A stretch of DNA of 64,000 bases from Symbiodinium sp. CCMP2592 (taxonomy: Eukaryota > Sar > Dinophyceae > Suessiales > Symbiodiniaceae), in assembly GCA_905221615.1 (NCBI GenBank), contig CAJNDT010001313.1:416001-480000 (forward strand). Reading direction: 5' to 3'. Made by a program: the position numbers and the translations under genes. Of the stretch, positions 1 through 13,857 are shown piece after piece. The notes under the pieces were generated by a model. The model did no database searches. It saw only the letters and a list, made by a program, of their open reading frames with translations, and was not told the origin of the DNA. The stretch's first letter is position 1, and each line of letters opens with the position of its first letter.

Positions 1-250
1 TAGGGTTTTGGGTTTTGGGTTTTGGGTTTAGGGTTTAGGGTTAGGGTTTAGGGTTTAGGGTTAGGGTTTAGGGTTTAGGGTTTAGGGTTAGGGTTTAGGG
101 TTTAGGGTTAGGGTTTAGGGTTTAGGGTTTAGGGTTTAGGGTTTAGGGTTAGGGGTTTAGGGTTAGGGTCTAGGGTTAGGGTTTAGGATTTAGGGTTTAG
201 GGTTTAGGGTTAGGGTTTAGGGTTTAGGGGTTAGGGGTTTTGGTTTGGGG
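1..250 (+). repeat. telomere-like TTTAGGG tract
   Basis: Mixed TTTAGGG, TTAGGG and TTTTGGG units, degrading into TTAGGGG and TTTTGG by about 240. The G-rich strand reads 5'->3' toward the inside of the window. A true left chromosome end would show CCCTAAA on this strand, so this is an interstitial tract, or the window starts part-way through one. Confidence 0.9.
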
Positions 251-1122
251 TTTTGAAACCTGGGCTGTAGTTCTGCATGCTGGGATGTTTTCTGGCAAGG
301 TGTCTCTCTGCATCGTATGCAGCGGTGTGCATAGTACAGAAGTCTGAAAGTCACCAATATGAGTGCCACGGCCAAAATTCTGTTCTCAAGGCCCTTATAC
401 ACAAAAAGGATGGATTAATGTGGAACCGTAGAGCTTTCTTTTCGCCTTTGAGGACGTCTTGCGATCCTTTCCCGTGGCGGCTTGCTTCTCCTTGAGCCAG
501 ACCTTTACCATCATGGCCTACAGTGCCGGGGTGCTTCGGCATGCAAATTTCAAGAGACTTCAAGTGTCGGAGTGTCGGGTTTATGGAATCCAGAGCCCCC
601 TGTTGGAAGCAATATTATTGCGGGGAAGACAGTGAATTCTGAGCATGATTCCTGGACCACTGAGTTTGTGCACACAGAACGGGGGTCCCGGTCTGGCAGT
701 GTTACTACTGTGTTCCGGCTACTGTTGGTTGTCTTCCGCTTGCAGTTGTTTGTTCTCATACTGCTGCCAGGTCAGCGGAATGGAGAACACGGCGCCCCGG
801 CTTCACATCACGCTCATCGTTTAGAGAATTCATGCTGCTGCTTAGCAGCCACGATGATCTTGACAAGCACCACAACCTCAGACCCTGCCCCCCCGAACTG
901 CTTTCCCGATTGCTTTTGATGACCTCGCATCTTCTCTCAGTGGAGAAGCACATCTTATCCCAGGGTTCCAGTTGCCCAAATACTCGCAGTAGGTTGCTGT
1001 TGTAAATATTTTAAACGTCTACCCCAGCTAGTCATTTCAATAGCAACATCTAGCGGTCCAGGAAGTAGCCTGCCATATTGCCAACTGCTAAATGGAGTGC
1101 TCTGCACCAGGAAGCCATGTAG
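251..1122. other. no recognisable gene
   Basis: Unique-looking sequence of moderate GC after the telomere-like tract. Open frames of up to 145 codons exist on both strands but overlap each other and show no recognisable domain or clear splice pattern. Confidence 0.4.
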
Positions 1123-1235
1123 TATAGGGGCCTTAACTATTACCTATACTATGTTGGGGGTTCCTTATTATAACTACAGTATACTGGGCACAAAAACCTA
1201 TTCTAATTATTAGGACTCCTATATTGCCTTAAAAA
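1123..1235. repeat. TIR element family B, copy 1
   Basis: First copy of a family of about 100-120 bp. The ends are ATAGGGGCCTTAATNATTACC and its reverse complement (GG[TA]AATNATTAAGGCCCCTATAT); the middle reads about ACTATTTTGGGGGCTCCTTA, then TATTATAATTATGGTATAAT, then GGGCCCCAAAACCCTATTCT. Copies recur near 6.87, 8.2, 8.44, 16.3, 21.9, 27.9, 31.7, 35.6, 35.7, 41.5 and 44.8 kb. The size, symmetry and lack of coding capacity are those of a non-autonomous DNA element. Confidence 0.7.
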
Positions 1236-1339
1236 AGGCTCAAAAGTAAAACCATATTACCTGTTATTCAGGGACCCAAAAAGGACACAAGCATAAGCAT
1301 TTTATAGGGATATCCCTAGCTTGTTGGGCTTCAGGGGCC

Positions 1340-1545
1340 CTAGTTATACAACTGTTAAGACCGTTGAAGACCTTATAAAACCTTCTCAGACTCTACAAAC
1401 AGCGGACCCTGTAAAAGCTCCTTTAAAGACCCTATAAGGCCTTCTAAAACCCACGAAGAGTCTGGAAAGCCTTATCAGACCTTTTAAGAACCTATTACGG
1501 CCCTATAAAACCTATGAGAAACCTACAAAAGCCATTGAGGTCGTC
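1340..1545. repeat. degenerate CCTATAAAACC-type short repeats
   Basis: About ten imperfect units of roughly 18-22 bp around (G)ACCTTATAAAACCTT. Similar degenerate tracts occur at 10.5-10.6 and 28.6-28.75 kb. They look like drifted telomere-like sequence. Confidence 0.4.
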
Positions 1546-2950
1546 GGCAACGTCTACCTGCCACTCAGCGCGCTTCTGAGCCGGTGGATCTTTCGCCGAT
1601 CGTACAGCTCCTCGGCTGCGGCTCAGGATTTGTATGGTTCAGGGTTTATGTGGTCTAGGGATTGGGTATAGGGTATAGAGAGTCTAGCGTATAGCGGTAT
1701 AGCGCCTACCCTGGGTTGCCGTCCCACAGTTGCTGTCCTGCTCGTCTCAGCCTTAAGCTGTATCAATCCTGATCACCGTGATTAATGCTATTTCTCCACA
1801 AGATGGCAGCAGCAATCATTGTGGCCGTGATTCGTATTTGTCGAAGGTTGGAGAACGCTGAAGAGTCAAAACCCGCAAAGAAGCATTGCATCCGATGTTG
1901 AATGCAGATCGCAAAACTGAGCATAAACTCTGACGAGCGTCTCCTGTTGAGGCTTTCTGGAGTGGATCGCTCTCACCGAGACTTGGGCAGAGCATGTGGA
2001 TCGTTGAGGTTTTAGAGCTTCAGAGTCGGCTGAAAAAGTTTTTTGTTGTTGTTTTGCTGGGTTTGTGGCAGTTTTATGGCAGCGAGGCATGAGTTTGCCC
2101 TTGTTGTGCATGCCTTTGCCTCGGATCAGGCAGACACAGTCTCTTGAAAGACAACGTGTTCCGGGAGAGGATTTCAGGGGCTACGGGAGAGGTGTCAAAG
2201 TTTCGAGGTTCATGTAGGTATCAAAAGCATGGTTCGTGTTGATAGCAGCTCTATGTATACCCAGGAATCAGTGCAGGCATGTCGTCTGATCTGTGAAGAT
2301 GCCTTTTTCTGGCCGTTTATGGCTCGCATCATCCCAGATTCTTAGAGGTTGACCCGTGGAACCCGCTGAATGCTGAAGGCCTTGAAAGCACTGTCCACCC
2401 TCCGTCAACCTCCCCCCGATGTCAGAGGTAGGCTTTCAGTTTTATCTACATCCTGAATTGTAGTACTTTCTTCGCAGCAACTGTTGAAAGTTCACGGCTG
2501 GGTTGTACAGTATTCAGGTACAACCGAGAAGACAAGCAGTGAAGTACAGTTTGTCAGGGTCCCGCTGGGATTACTGGCCACATGTCGCAGTGCCTGCCTG
2601 GAAGATCTCCGACACCTCCGAGTCTACACGCCAGCTTGGCCAATGTGGAGGACGTTCCTGAGAACAAGAAGCACCCCTACTCTGTAAACCTGGTAGTGAC
2701 CTTAGACCCCAGACCTCCAAACCCAAACTGATCTCCAAAAACTTGCTCTTAATCCCGAAACCCATCCATCGAGTTTGCTAGCCTCGGTTCAGCCGTTGAG
2801 CTTGCAACACTATTATCCAAGCTCCAGGGAGACCGTTTCCAGAGCATCGTTAGGGTTTAAGAATTAGTACACAAGCTCGTACTGTCTTCCTTCTTCTCTA
2901 CTGCTTCACGCAAGTCTTGCGTCTTTTGCAAGAGCCGAGAAATCCTTCTA
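1546..2950. other. no recognisable gene; possible upstream region of the ankyrin gene
   Basis: No repeat family is evident. An open stretch at 2484-2687 (+) could be a 5' exon of the ankyrin gene that follows, but no splice-consistent join to it could be made. Confidence 0.3.
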
Positions 2951-2979
2951 CCCAGGCTTCTCCCCAGATCCTCTTCCCC

Positions 2980-6717
<3,738 letters not shown>

Positions 6718-6865
6718 ATCTATGCGCCTTTTGCTGGCTTTGTATGAGGCACAATTCACAAGGGAAAGGTTCTATAGGACCATGCTGTGGAAGGAAGTGC
6801 AGCCATTCAGGACCGGCCGCACGACTTTGAGTTTTGAGCTTGTTCAAATTGGTTCACGATGGTGG

Positions 6866-6975
6866 GCCTAAGAAAGGGGCCTCAATCATTACCGATACTA
6901 TTCTTGGGGGTTCCTTATTATTATAGCATAATGCCAAAACCCTATTCTAACTATTTACGGCCTCTATATCATACA
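6866..6975. repeat. TIR element family B, copy 2
   Basis: GGGGCCTCAATCATTACC ... CTATTCTAACTATTTACGGC. It lies 150 bp downstream of the ankyrin gene stop codon. Confidence 0.65.
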
Positions 6976-7227
6976 CCCAGCCCTAAATCGACCGACGCCG
7001 GTCGCCTCTCTGCATCGGTTGGATTCCTGGACCACAGTGTCGAACCACGAGACTGCGATGAGATGACGTCCTTAAGATAGCTATAGACTCTGAACCAGAT
7101 CTGCAACCACCACGGGTGTTGTCATGGATCGTGTAGTACTTGGTTCTTCGTCGAAAGGCCGCTTTCGGTAGTTTAGATCTTCCCCTGTCAAGATCTCATT
7201 GTTTGGACGGCTCAAAGCCATTTCAAC

Positions 7228-7520
7228 CGGGTCCTGCAATGACTTGGAGGATCATGGAACTTAGTATACACAGATCACTGCAGTTATACCTTTCTATTGG
7301 TAACTGTACTTTATCAATGATTATTGCTCGTACCCCTATAATTCAGGTACCCTAAACCCCAACCCCAATTAAGGTACCCTAAACCCTAACCCTAATTAGG
7401 GTACCCTAAACCCTAACCCTAATTAAGGTACCCTAAACCCTAACCCTAATTAGGGTACCCTAAACCCTAACCCCGATTAAGGTACGTATAATCTTCCCCC
7501 ATGATCCTGCAAGTATTACA
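7228..7520. repeat. TIR element family A, copy 1, expanded by telomere-like tandem units
   Basis: The ends are ACTTGGAGGATCATGGAACT and CCCATGATCCTGCAAGTA, degenerate forms of the family A ends. The middle (about 7350-7482) is five near-identical 26 bp units, GGTACCCTAAACCCTAACCC followed by TAATTA. The normal family A middle already contains TAACCCTAATTA-like sequence, so the tract looks grown from within the element. Confidence 0.65.
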
Positions 7521-7968
7521 GGCCCCGGACAAGCCGCACCATGCTTGCAATTTTCAAAGAAGCACATCCGCAAAAGGAGTCCTTCCGTTTCAGGGATATG
7601 GTTTAGGGTTTAGGGTTCGGGGTTTCAGCCTTTTCCGACGATGTTTCTGTGGCTATGGCATTCAGGTGTAGCAGAGTTTTGTGTGGTGTCAGTGTTTTTT
7701 GGGATCCCTCCCAAACTATTAGAGTACCCTTGGCCCTAGTCCTGGAAAGAATATACAACCTATGGCTAGTCGACAATGGTTCGCAGTGAATTGTTTCTAA
7801 CATCTCGCTTTGTGGCTACGGACCTTCATGATGTACTTAAACCCTATGCTTCCAAGGACCTTATAGTTAGGGCCCTAGACCCCTTAAGGACCCAATAATG
7901 GGGTACCTGGAAGCTTAGGGCAAAGCAAGGTAACCAACCCTAATCCTGGTCTGGCGGCAGGGTCCATA
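7521..7968. other. no recognisable gene
   Basis: Only short open segments, a few telomere-like units near 7600, and an incomplete inverted repeat near 7840-7890. Confidence 0.35.
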
Positions 7969-8078
7969 TTTAAAGGGTCATGGGACTTAGTAGTTTAGGG
8001 TTTAGGGTAACTATACTTATAACCCCAATTAAGGTACTTATAACCTTACTTACTAAGTCCCATGATCCTCCAAGTAGG
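7969..8078. repeat. TIR element family A, copy 2
   Basis: Family A consensus: one end TACTTGGAGGATCATGGGAC then TTAGTAAGTAAGGTTATAAG, the other ACTTAAAGGATCATGGGACT then TAGTAACTAGGGTTATAAT, in opposite orientation, around AATTAGGGTAACTATACTTA. This copy is typical at about 110 bp. About 14 copies lie between 7.2 and 44.8 kb. Confidence 0.8.
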
Positions 8079-8190
8079 GTGCCCTCTGAGGCGTTGATGC
8101 TTAGTGCCAGCGTCTTCGTGCTGCTGCAGCAATCTCCTTCAGGCCGGCAACCTTTGGTTCGTTTGAGGGGTCCGATCTATAGTAGGGTTT

Positions 8191-8303
8191 CTATGATAGA
8201 GGGGCCTTAATAGTTTAAATAGGATTTTGGGTCCCATTATACTATAATGATGGTAAGGAACCCCCAAAATAGCATTGGTAATTACATTAAGGCCTCATTT
8301 GTC
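8191..8303. repeat. TIR element family B, copy 3
   Basis: AGAGGGGCCTTAATAGTTTA ... AGCATTGGTAATTACATTAA GGCCTC; present in inverted orientation relative to copy 1. Confidence 0.65.
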
Positions 8304-8437
8304 CCTCACACAGCTTACAGGGTGGAGGAATTTCATTTTTTGTCTCAGGCTGCGCAGATCTCATGACTTTGCACAGCCTCTTTTGCATGTTCGTGTCGGG
8401 CGTCGGGGTCTGCAAGACTGACGGCGATGGGGTTGAT

Positions 8438-8477
8438 TTAAGTGCCGAAATAATTACCAATACTATTTCGGGGTTCT

Positions 8478-8510
<33 letters not shown>

Positions 8511-8578
8511 GTATATATGTAATTTTATAATGGACCCCAAAACCCTATTCTAATTATAATTATTAGGGCCATATCATA
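8438..8578. repeat. TIR element family B, copy 4, with TA expansion
   Basis: A family B copy whose centre (about 8477-8524) has become a TA/TATG microsatellite. Confidence 0.65.
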
Positions 8579-8702
8579 GAACCCTACTATAGACCCCCCT
8601 ATAGACCCCTTTAAAGGACCGCTTAAATAGGGAAACCTATTCTAGTTATGAGGACCCCTATATGATAGAGCTGCTTGAGCATAATCCCTCCTTGAGAGGG
8701 GT

Positions 8703-8816
8703 TACTTGCAGGATCATGTGACTTAGTAAGTAGATTATAAGTAGCTTGTTTGGAGTTATAAGTATAGTTCCCCTAATTATAACCCGAGTTACTAAGTCGC
8801 ATGATCCTTTAAGTGG
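8703..8816. repeat. TIR element family A, copy 3
   Basis: TTACTTGCAGGATCATGTGA ... AAGTCGCATGATCCTTTAAG. Confidence 0.75.
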
Positions 8817-8995
8817 TAAGTAGTAATCAGGGCACTGCAGTATTGCAGTACTGAGAATACTGGTGGGGACAGGATATACCATACGCCTGAGGCTCGAAGT
8901 GGCCCAAAGGCCTGGCAAGTCTAGCATGGCCGTTAGGTCCAAAGGCCTGAACCCAGTAACCTACTATTTAGGTAACCGGAGCCCTAGGGTTACAG

Positions 8996-9100
8996 TAGAA
9001 GCCAGAAAGTTGGAATATCATTATCGTAACCCCTTTAAGGTAAATCGTAGGGGATCCTACCATTACTCCAAATTCCAACTTTCTGGAGTTCCCTTTAGTT
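8996..9100. repeat. TIR element family D, copy 2
   Basis: AGAAGCCAGAAAGTTGGAAT ... AATTCCAACTTTCTGGAGTT. It is immediately preceded (8955-8985) by half of a family H element (TAACCTACTATTTAGGTAAC). Confidence 0.7.
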
Positions 9101-9449
9101 ATTATCACAGTTATTCCGACCTCTATTGTCCGGCACACCAAACGCCGAACCGTGCAGGCGAGGTGTCGTCCCACATCTTCTCGACGGGGATCCTCTACGT
9201 GATCCTCTCCGCAGCTCCCACCGCAGTTCGCGGTAGGCTTTTGCTAGATGCCTAGATTTTGGTGCAGGGATGTCCAGGGTGTATGGGGATAGGGTTTAGA
9301 GTTACTTGAGCGGGAAGAAGCCGAAATATGTCCCCAAATGCACCAGCCCAATCAAATTCAAAGCTTTGCAGCTCGTCAGAAGAGCCAACCAAGCACAGGC
9401 ATTTGTCAAGCGTGTCTAGGTTTTGGGTTTCTTTACAGCTTACATTTGG

Positions 9450-9632
9450 GCAGTTGCCAAAAATTCAGGTCCCTTTTTGGGTACCCTAAACATTAGGTGC
9501 CGTATTAGATTAAGGACCCCAATGACAAAAGGGACTTTAATTTTGACAATAGGGGACCCTCATATAGTACCCTAAATGGTAGGATCCTTACTATAAGGCC
9601 CCCAGAATAAGGTACCCCCAATTTTCAGAAAC
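9450..9632. repeat. TIR elements families E (copy 1) and F (copy 1), abutting
   Basis: About 9457-9545 has GTCCCTTTTTGGGTACCCTA ... ACTTTAATTTTGACAA (family E). About 9545-9632 has GGGACCCTCATATAGTACCC ... ATAAGGTACCCCCAATTTTC (family F, ends GAAAACTCCC-like). Confidence 0.6.
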
Positions 9633-9644
9633 TCCCATTTGTCA

Positions 9645-9867
9645 GACGTTATCTGGGTGGTGTGTTAGCCCTCGAAGCCCAGCGTGTGCTTTGGAGTTTC
9701 AGGGACACCGCAGTAGTGGGGCTGTACTGGTTCAATGGCAGGATCCCCTATAATTTACCTTAAAGGGATTATGATAATGATATTCCAACTTTCTGGCTTT
9801 TACTGTAAAGGGTGATATGGTGTTCATCCTGCCTTCGTTCTGGAAACTGCGAGATGTCCCCGCCCCT
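9645..9867 (+). CDS. possible exon pair around a partial family D element
   Basis: An open segment to about 9736 (RRYLGGVLALEAQRVLWSFR) can be joined in phase to 9811-9867 (DMVFILPSFWKLRDVPAP), removing 9737-9810, a partial family D copy that ends AAAG|G. No homology is recognised. Short open frames arise by chance, so this is weak. Confidence 0.25.
9737..9810. repeat. TIR element family D, copy 3 (partial)
   Basis: Retains ATAATTTACCTTAAAGGGAT and TATTCCAACTTTCTGGCTTT but lacks the left terminal repeat. Confidence 0.6.
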
Positions 9868-10352
9868 AAACCCTAAACCCTAACACCAACCCTGTTTTAA
9901 AAATGCTAAGCACTGAAGGAAAAGACAAAACGCCCCGAAGCCAAGTGCGACCTTGAGCCGGCAGTCTTCAATCCACTAGGACCCAGAGCAGGCCCTTATT
10001 TCCCTTTTTTCAGGTTTCAAGTTTAGTGTTTAGGGTGTAGGGTTGTTCCCTTACAACACCCTTTAGGCCAAAAAGGACAGCCTTTTTATTCCTAGGTTAC
10101 TCTTAGGTCGAGAGTATCAGCACTGGCTACATCTCCGTGCTTGACCCTGTGTCTTCGGAAGGTTAAGGGTTTAGGGTTTAACCCTAAACCCTAAACCCCA
10201 AAGCCCGAAAGTCCTGAACCCCAAACGCGTGGTCTCGGGCCGTAGCTTCCGGTTCTGAAGTACCCAAAGGGGCCTATGTAACGGTAGACTGTAGGGTTTC
10301 CATATTAGGAATTACTATGATGTCTTAGGGGAGTCTTCCCCACAACAGTACA

Positions 10353-10478
10353 TACTTAAAGGATCATGGGACTTAGAAACCAGGGTGAGAAGTAGGATAA
10401 CTGTACCAATAACTACTTATAGCCCCAATTAAGGTACTTTATAACCTGACTTACTAAGTCCCATGATCCTCCCAACTA
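10353..10478. repeat. TIR element family A, copy 4
   Basis: TACTTAAAGGATCATGGGAC ... AAGTCCCATGATCCTCCCAA. Isolated right ends of the same family follow at 10554-10582 and 10636-10654. Confidence 0.75.
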
Positions 10479-10654
10479 GACCCTCATCCCTAAACCCTAC
10501 AGATCCCTGTAAGGAACCCTGAAGATCCCTTTCAGGAGCCCTTAAAGGAACCTAAGTAAGTCCCATGATCCTCCAAGTAGACCCTAATCCCTAAGCCCTG
10601 TAGATCCCTTTTATAGAACCCTTGTAGATCCCTTTCCCATGATCCTCCAAGTAG

Positions 10655-10832
10655 GACCTTCTGGGCACAGAGCCTTCTAGATCAGCGGCTCTGAGACAGC
10701 TCCGAAGACCCGAAGCCCGGGGAAAAAAGAAGGAGTCCGACCACCTCCCTATGATTTCAATATCGGAGTGTGTTCATATATACATATGTTTTATGTGTAT
10801 ATATGTATATATATATATACTTATATTATATG

Positions 10833-10863
<31 letters not shown>

Positions 10864-11042
10864 TCTTTGTCTTTTGTTGTTCAAGAGGTTTTGTGTTTTC
10901 TGGTCGGGGAACTGAGTGTAAGTTTAAGCTACCAGAACAGGGAGAGGTAGTAAATCAGAACCAGCTTCTGCGCGGTTTCCCGAGGTTTGCATGTCCTGCC
11001 TGGCATCCATGCTTTCTGAGAAGATCATGAAGGTCCTTCAGG
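10655..11042 (+). CDS. possible exons
   Basis: 10655-10770 is open (DLLGTEPSRSAALRQLRRPE) directly after a family A end read as AAGTAG|G. A second open piece, about 10960-11042 (VCMSCLASMLSEKIMKVLQ), ends CAG|G before telomere-like repeats. A TA microsatellite lies between them. No homology. Confidence 0.2.
10795..10862. repeat. TA/CA microsatellite
   Basis: Interrupted (TA)n followed by (CA)5. Confidence 0.8.
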
Positions 11043-11353
11043 GTTTAGGGTTTAGGGTTTAGGGTTCCCTAGTAGTAGAGTAGGTAACCCTTCCTTAACC
11101 CTTAACCTTTTTGCGGCAGGGTAACCCCTATATAATCCCTATATAGTCAAAAAGGTTAGCCCTTTAGTTCCCCATGATACCCGACATGTAGGTTTCCCAA
11201 GAAGCCAAGTTGGGTCCAAATGCCTATCCTGAGACTTTGTAGAAGCCTAGTATTCTAAAACTTCACGTGCCCTGAGCCCACATCCCAAACTTATAAACCA
11301 TAAGCAGTAGCATGCTACATAGGCAGCTGGGCTTCTGCATAAAGAAGCATAAG

Positions 11354-11748
11354 GTCTCTATGGAAAGCACGGGTTTCAGGTTCAAGGAAGGCTTGCATTT
11401 CTTTGCCATGACTTTGAAGAGGCCTGGGGTGTGAGGTCCAATGTTAGTTGGGTTTTCAGGTTTTTCGCTTATGCGCGGTTCGGAGTGCAAGGTTAACAAG
11501 CTACCTAAGCTTACCCCCAAGGGTCCAAAGGACCCAATTATAGGTACTCGGTTTTAGGACAGTAGTTATGTAGGTTAGGATTCTGGAAAGTATATGATTA
11601 TTGGGTACTTGGACCCTTGGGGTTACTAGAACCGACGTTTGTTGTATTGTCGGAGCATGAGGCATCTAGTCACCAGTGGCCTAAACGTAAGGATCTGCCA
11701 ACTGGACCCTCTATCTACGCTCCAGTAGACCCGAAAAGGGGCAACGAG
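11354..11748 (+). CDS. possible exon pair joined across family I element
   Basis: The open segment 11354-11491 (GKHGFQVQGRLAFLCHDFEE) ends G|GTTAAC. 11630 onward (EPTFVVLSEHEASSHQWPKR) follows ACTAG. The phases agree once 11492-11629 is removed. A rival 85-codon frame exists on the minus strand (11263-11520). Confidence 0.3.
11508..11637. repeat. TIR element family I, copy 1
   Basis: CCCAAGGGTCCAAAGGACCC ... TAGGTACTCGGTTTTAGGAC ... GGGTACTTGGACCCTTGGGG. A second copy at 29470-29702 is interrupted by a family D element. Confidence 0.7.
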
Positions 11749-11773
11749 CAAAGCTGAGTTGAGGCTGCGAGGA

Positions 11774-11985
11774 GAACCCTAAACCCTAAACCCTAAACCC
11801 TAAACCGTCCTAAACTCAACCTCCAGTCTCCGTTGCAGGTCCTCTTTATTGGTCTAACCACTGCTGTCGTTAGGATTGTGTAAGGTATCCTCCAAAAGGG
11901 ACTATTGGTAAGCCCTGGAAGGTAATTTAAGCTGGAGTTCCATCCAGGAATCACCCTAAACCCTAAACCCTAAACCCTAAACCCC
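11774..11985 (-). repeat. two CCCTAAA tracts
   Basis: CCCTAAA repeats at about 11774-11808 and 11953-11985 on the + strand, about 145 bp apart. A short open piece (11839-11880) between them follows TTGCAG|G. Confidence 0.7.
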
Positions 11986-12140
11986 CAACCCTAAACTCTG
12001 GCAAGCTTTGCTGATACGTGTTTCAGCCTGCAGCTCAAGCCTACCTGCCGAAAATACTCGCCCCCATATCAGATTAGGGCTTCGGGTTTAGGGTTTAGGT
12101 GGAGGCGCCAGTTAAGAGAAAGAGTGACAGAACTTTATAG

Positions 12141-12332
12141 AGACACCAATTCCACGAACTCCCCGCGATTTGGAGTGCTGGCGAGTCTTGTGCGGGCTTC
12201 TGTCTTGGATTGTCAAGCGTCTCAGTTTGCAAGGCCGGCAGCAGTCCTTTCTACATCCAGAAGGTGAACCTGGACATCGGGAGTTTCATCACGTCTGCGC
12301 ACTGGCAGCATTGCTTTGGGGTGCTGTCCTGA
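12141..12332 (+). CDS. possible terminal exon
   Basis: 64 codons to TGA 12330-12332 (FYIQKVNLDIGSFITSAHWQ) after TTTATAG. No homology is recognised and a second open frame overlaps it. Confidence 0.25.
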   Translation, partial: RHQFHELPAIWSAGESCAGFCLGLSSVSVCKAGSSPFYIQKVNLDIGSFITSAHWQHCFGVLS

Positions 12333-12489
12333 AAATGTTGGAAACTGCTAGACTCCCAGAATCCTCAAATGTCACGAGTGCCTAGACCCTAAAGTGTGAT
12401 TCCTTGCTTTGGCTACTAAGTACACTCATACGATATCCTAAAAGATACAGTTCATGAGGGCTTAGACAAGCTTTACAGCTGGAGCCAAG

Positions 12490-13328
12490 GTGATCATGCT
12501 CTTCGTTTGTGGCATGGCAAGCCAGCGGCCAAATGACGCCTTCTGGAAGAGTCGAGATGTGGACGGAAGGAGCTGCGAACTTCCCCCATATCACACCCCA
12601 CCTTCTGGTATCATAGGGACCCTTAGGGACGGGGGTAGGGGGAGGGGGTAGGGGACTATATTTCCGGAAATAGGCCTCAAAAGTCCTTATTACGGGCATT
12701 TCCCCTAACCTTTCGAAGGGTCCCTATGATGGTCGGTGAGGGCCCTTATTACGGGCATTTCCCCTAACCTTTCGAAGGGTCCCTATGATGGTCGGTGAGG
12801 GCCCTTATTACGGGCATTTCCCCTAACCTTTCGAAGGGTCCCTATGATGGTCGGTGAGGGCCCTTATTACGGGCATTTCCCCTAACCTTTCGAAGGGTCC
12901 CTATGATGGTCGGTGAGGGCCCTTATTACGGGCATTTCCCCTAACCTTTCGAAGGGTCCCTATGATGGTCGGTGAGGGCCCTTATTACGGGCATTTCCCC
13001 TAACCTTTCGAAGGGTCCCTATGATGGTCGGTGAGGGCCCTTATTACGGGCATTTCCCCTAACCTTTCGAAGGGTCCCTATGATGGTCGGTGAGGGCCCT
13101 TATTACGGGCATTTCCCCTAACCTTTCGAAGGGTCCCTATGATGGTCGGTGAGGGCCCTTATTACGGGCATTTCCCCTAACCTTTCGAAGGGTCCCTATG
13201 ATGCTAGGTGAGGGCCAAGCATCGGCAATCTTCCTGCGCTCTGCAGGGCACTCCCAAGCCATCCCGAACCCTTGCCGGCCGAGGGCCTGATCCCTCGAGG
13301 GCTGGATCCCTCAGTCCAGCCTAGGTAG
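12490..13328 (+). CDS. possible exon pair around a minisatellite-bearing intron
   Basis: 12490-12607 (FVCGMASQRPNDAFWKSRDV) ends G|GTATC. 13213 onward (IGNLPALCRALPSHPEPLPA) follows GGTGAG|G and runs to a TAG at 13326-13328 or to the donor AG|GTAGGG. Removing 12608-13212 gives a GT-AG intron and an open join. A minus-strand frame (12382-12699) competes with it. Confidence 0.3.
12606..13215. repeat. TIR element with nine 59 bp tandem units
   Basis: Nine units of 59 bp start at 12685 and step exactly every 59 bp to 13157; the inner units are identical (CCTTATTACGGGCATTTCCC ... GAAGGGTCCCTATGATGG). GGTATCATAGGGACCCTTAG at 12607 is the inverted partner of AAGGGTCCCTATGATG, so the minisatellite has grown from the right half of an inverted-repeat element. 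Confidence 0.9.
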
Positions 13329-13431
13329 GGCTTTGGGACATTTTATAATTTCCCTTGTTGGGCTTAAGAGGATCTTATTTACTAATATTTTTCAAAGGCT
13401 CTAAAAGCCCCACACCTAGCAGCGCAAACGT

Positions 13432-13668
13432 GTGCAAGCCGGCGAGAGACGGAAGACTGCTGATGCTTTACAAAATGTGATAACAAATCGGCTCCACCCC
13501 GGGTCTCCAATGCCTGGCCCAAAGCGTAGGGTTCGAAGCCGTGACATTTCGCGACATTCAGATACGCAATTAGGGATGTTGTCGCCACATCACGAGAATG
13601 ACAGGAAGCATGCACCCCCGAATAGCATGTTTAGCATGGCTTGGGGGTACCTAAACCCCCGATTATAG
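13432..13668 (+). CDS. possible exon
   Basis: Open frame rich in Arg (KTADALQNVITNRLHPGSPM). A minus-strand frame of similar length (13382-13615) overlaps it and neither can be chosen by eye. Confidence 0.2.
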   Translation: MQAGERRKTADALQNVITNRLHPGSPMPGPKRRVRSRDISRHSDTQLGMLSPHHENDRKHAPPNSMFSMAWGYLNPRL

Positions 13669-13747
13669 TCTGTTGCTACTTGGACCCTCGTGTCTGTTAT
13701 ATGTCATCCTGAAGTTACCCTGGGTCTGCCAGTACACCTACCCTGAG

Positions 13748-13857
13748 ACTCCAGTATCCCTTAGTGAGGGAAGGTACCTTAAATCATTTTTGGGATCCTA
13801 CCATAACTTAAGGGTATATTCCTTAATTAAGGGATATTGGAGTCTCTGGGTACTTCG
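13748..13857. repeat. TIR element family G, copy 1
   Basis: GAGACTCCAGTATCCCTTAG ... TTAATTAAGGGATATTGGAG TCTC. Other copies lie at 35408-35560 (double) and 39420-39530. Confidence 0.75.

Noticed and set aside
9190-9245. Kinase subdomain IX-like peptide (IFSTGILYVILSAAP)
   Set aside because: The key Asp is His, no other kinase motif is near, and the open stretch is short.
12685-13215. CRISPR-like array (regular 59 bp repeat)
   Set aside because: There are no unique spacers; whole units are identical, so it is a minisatellite.
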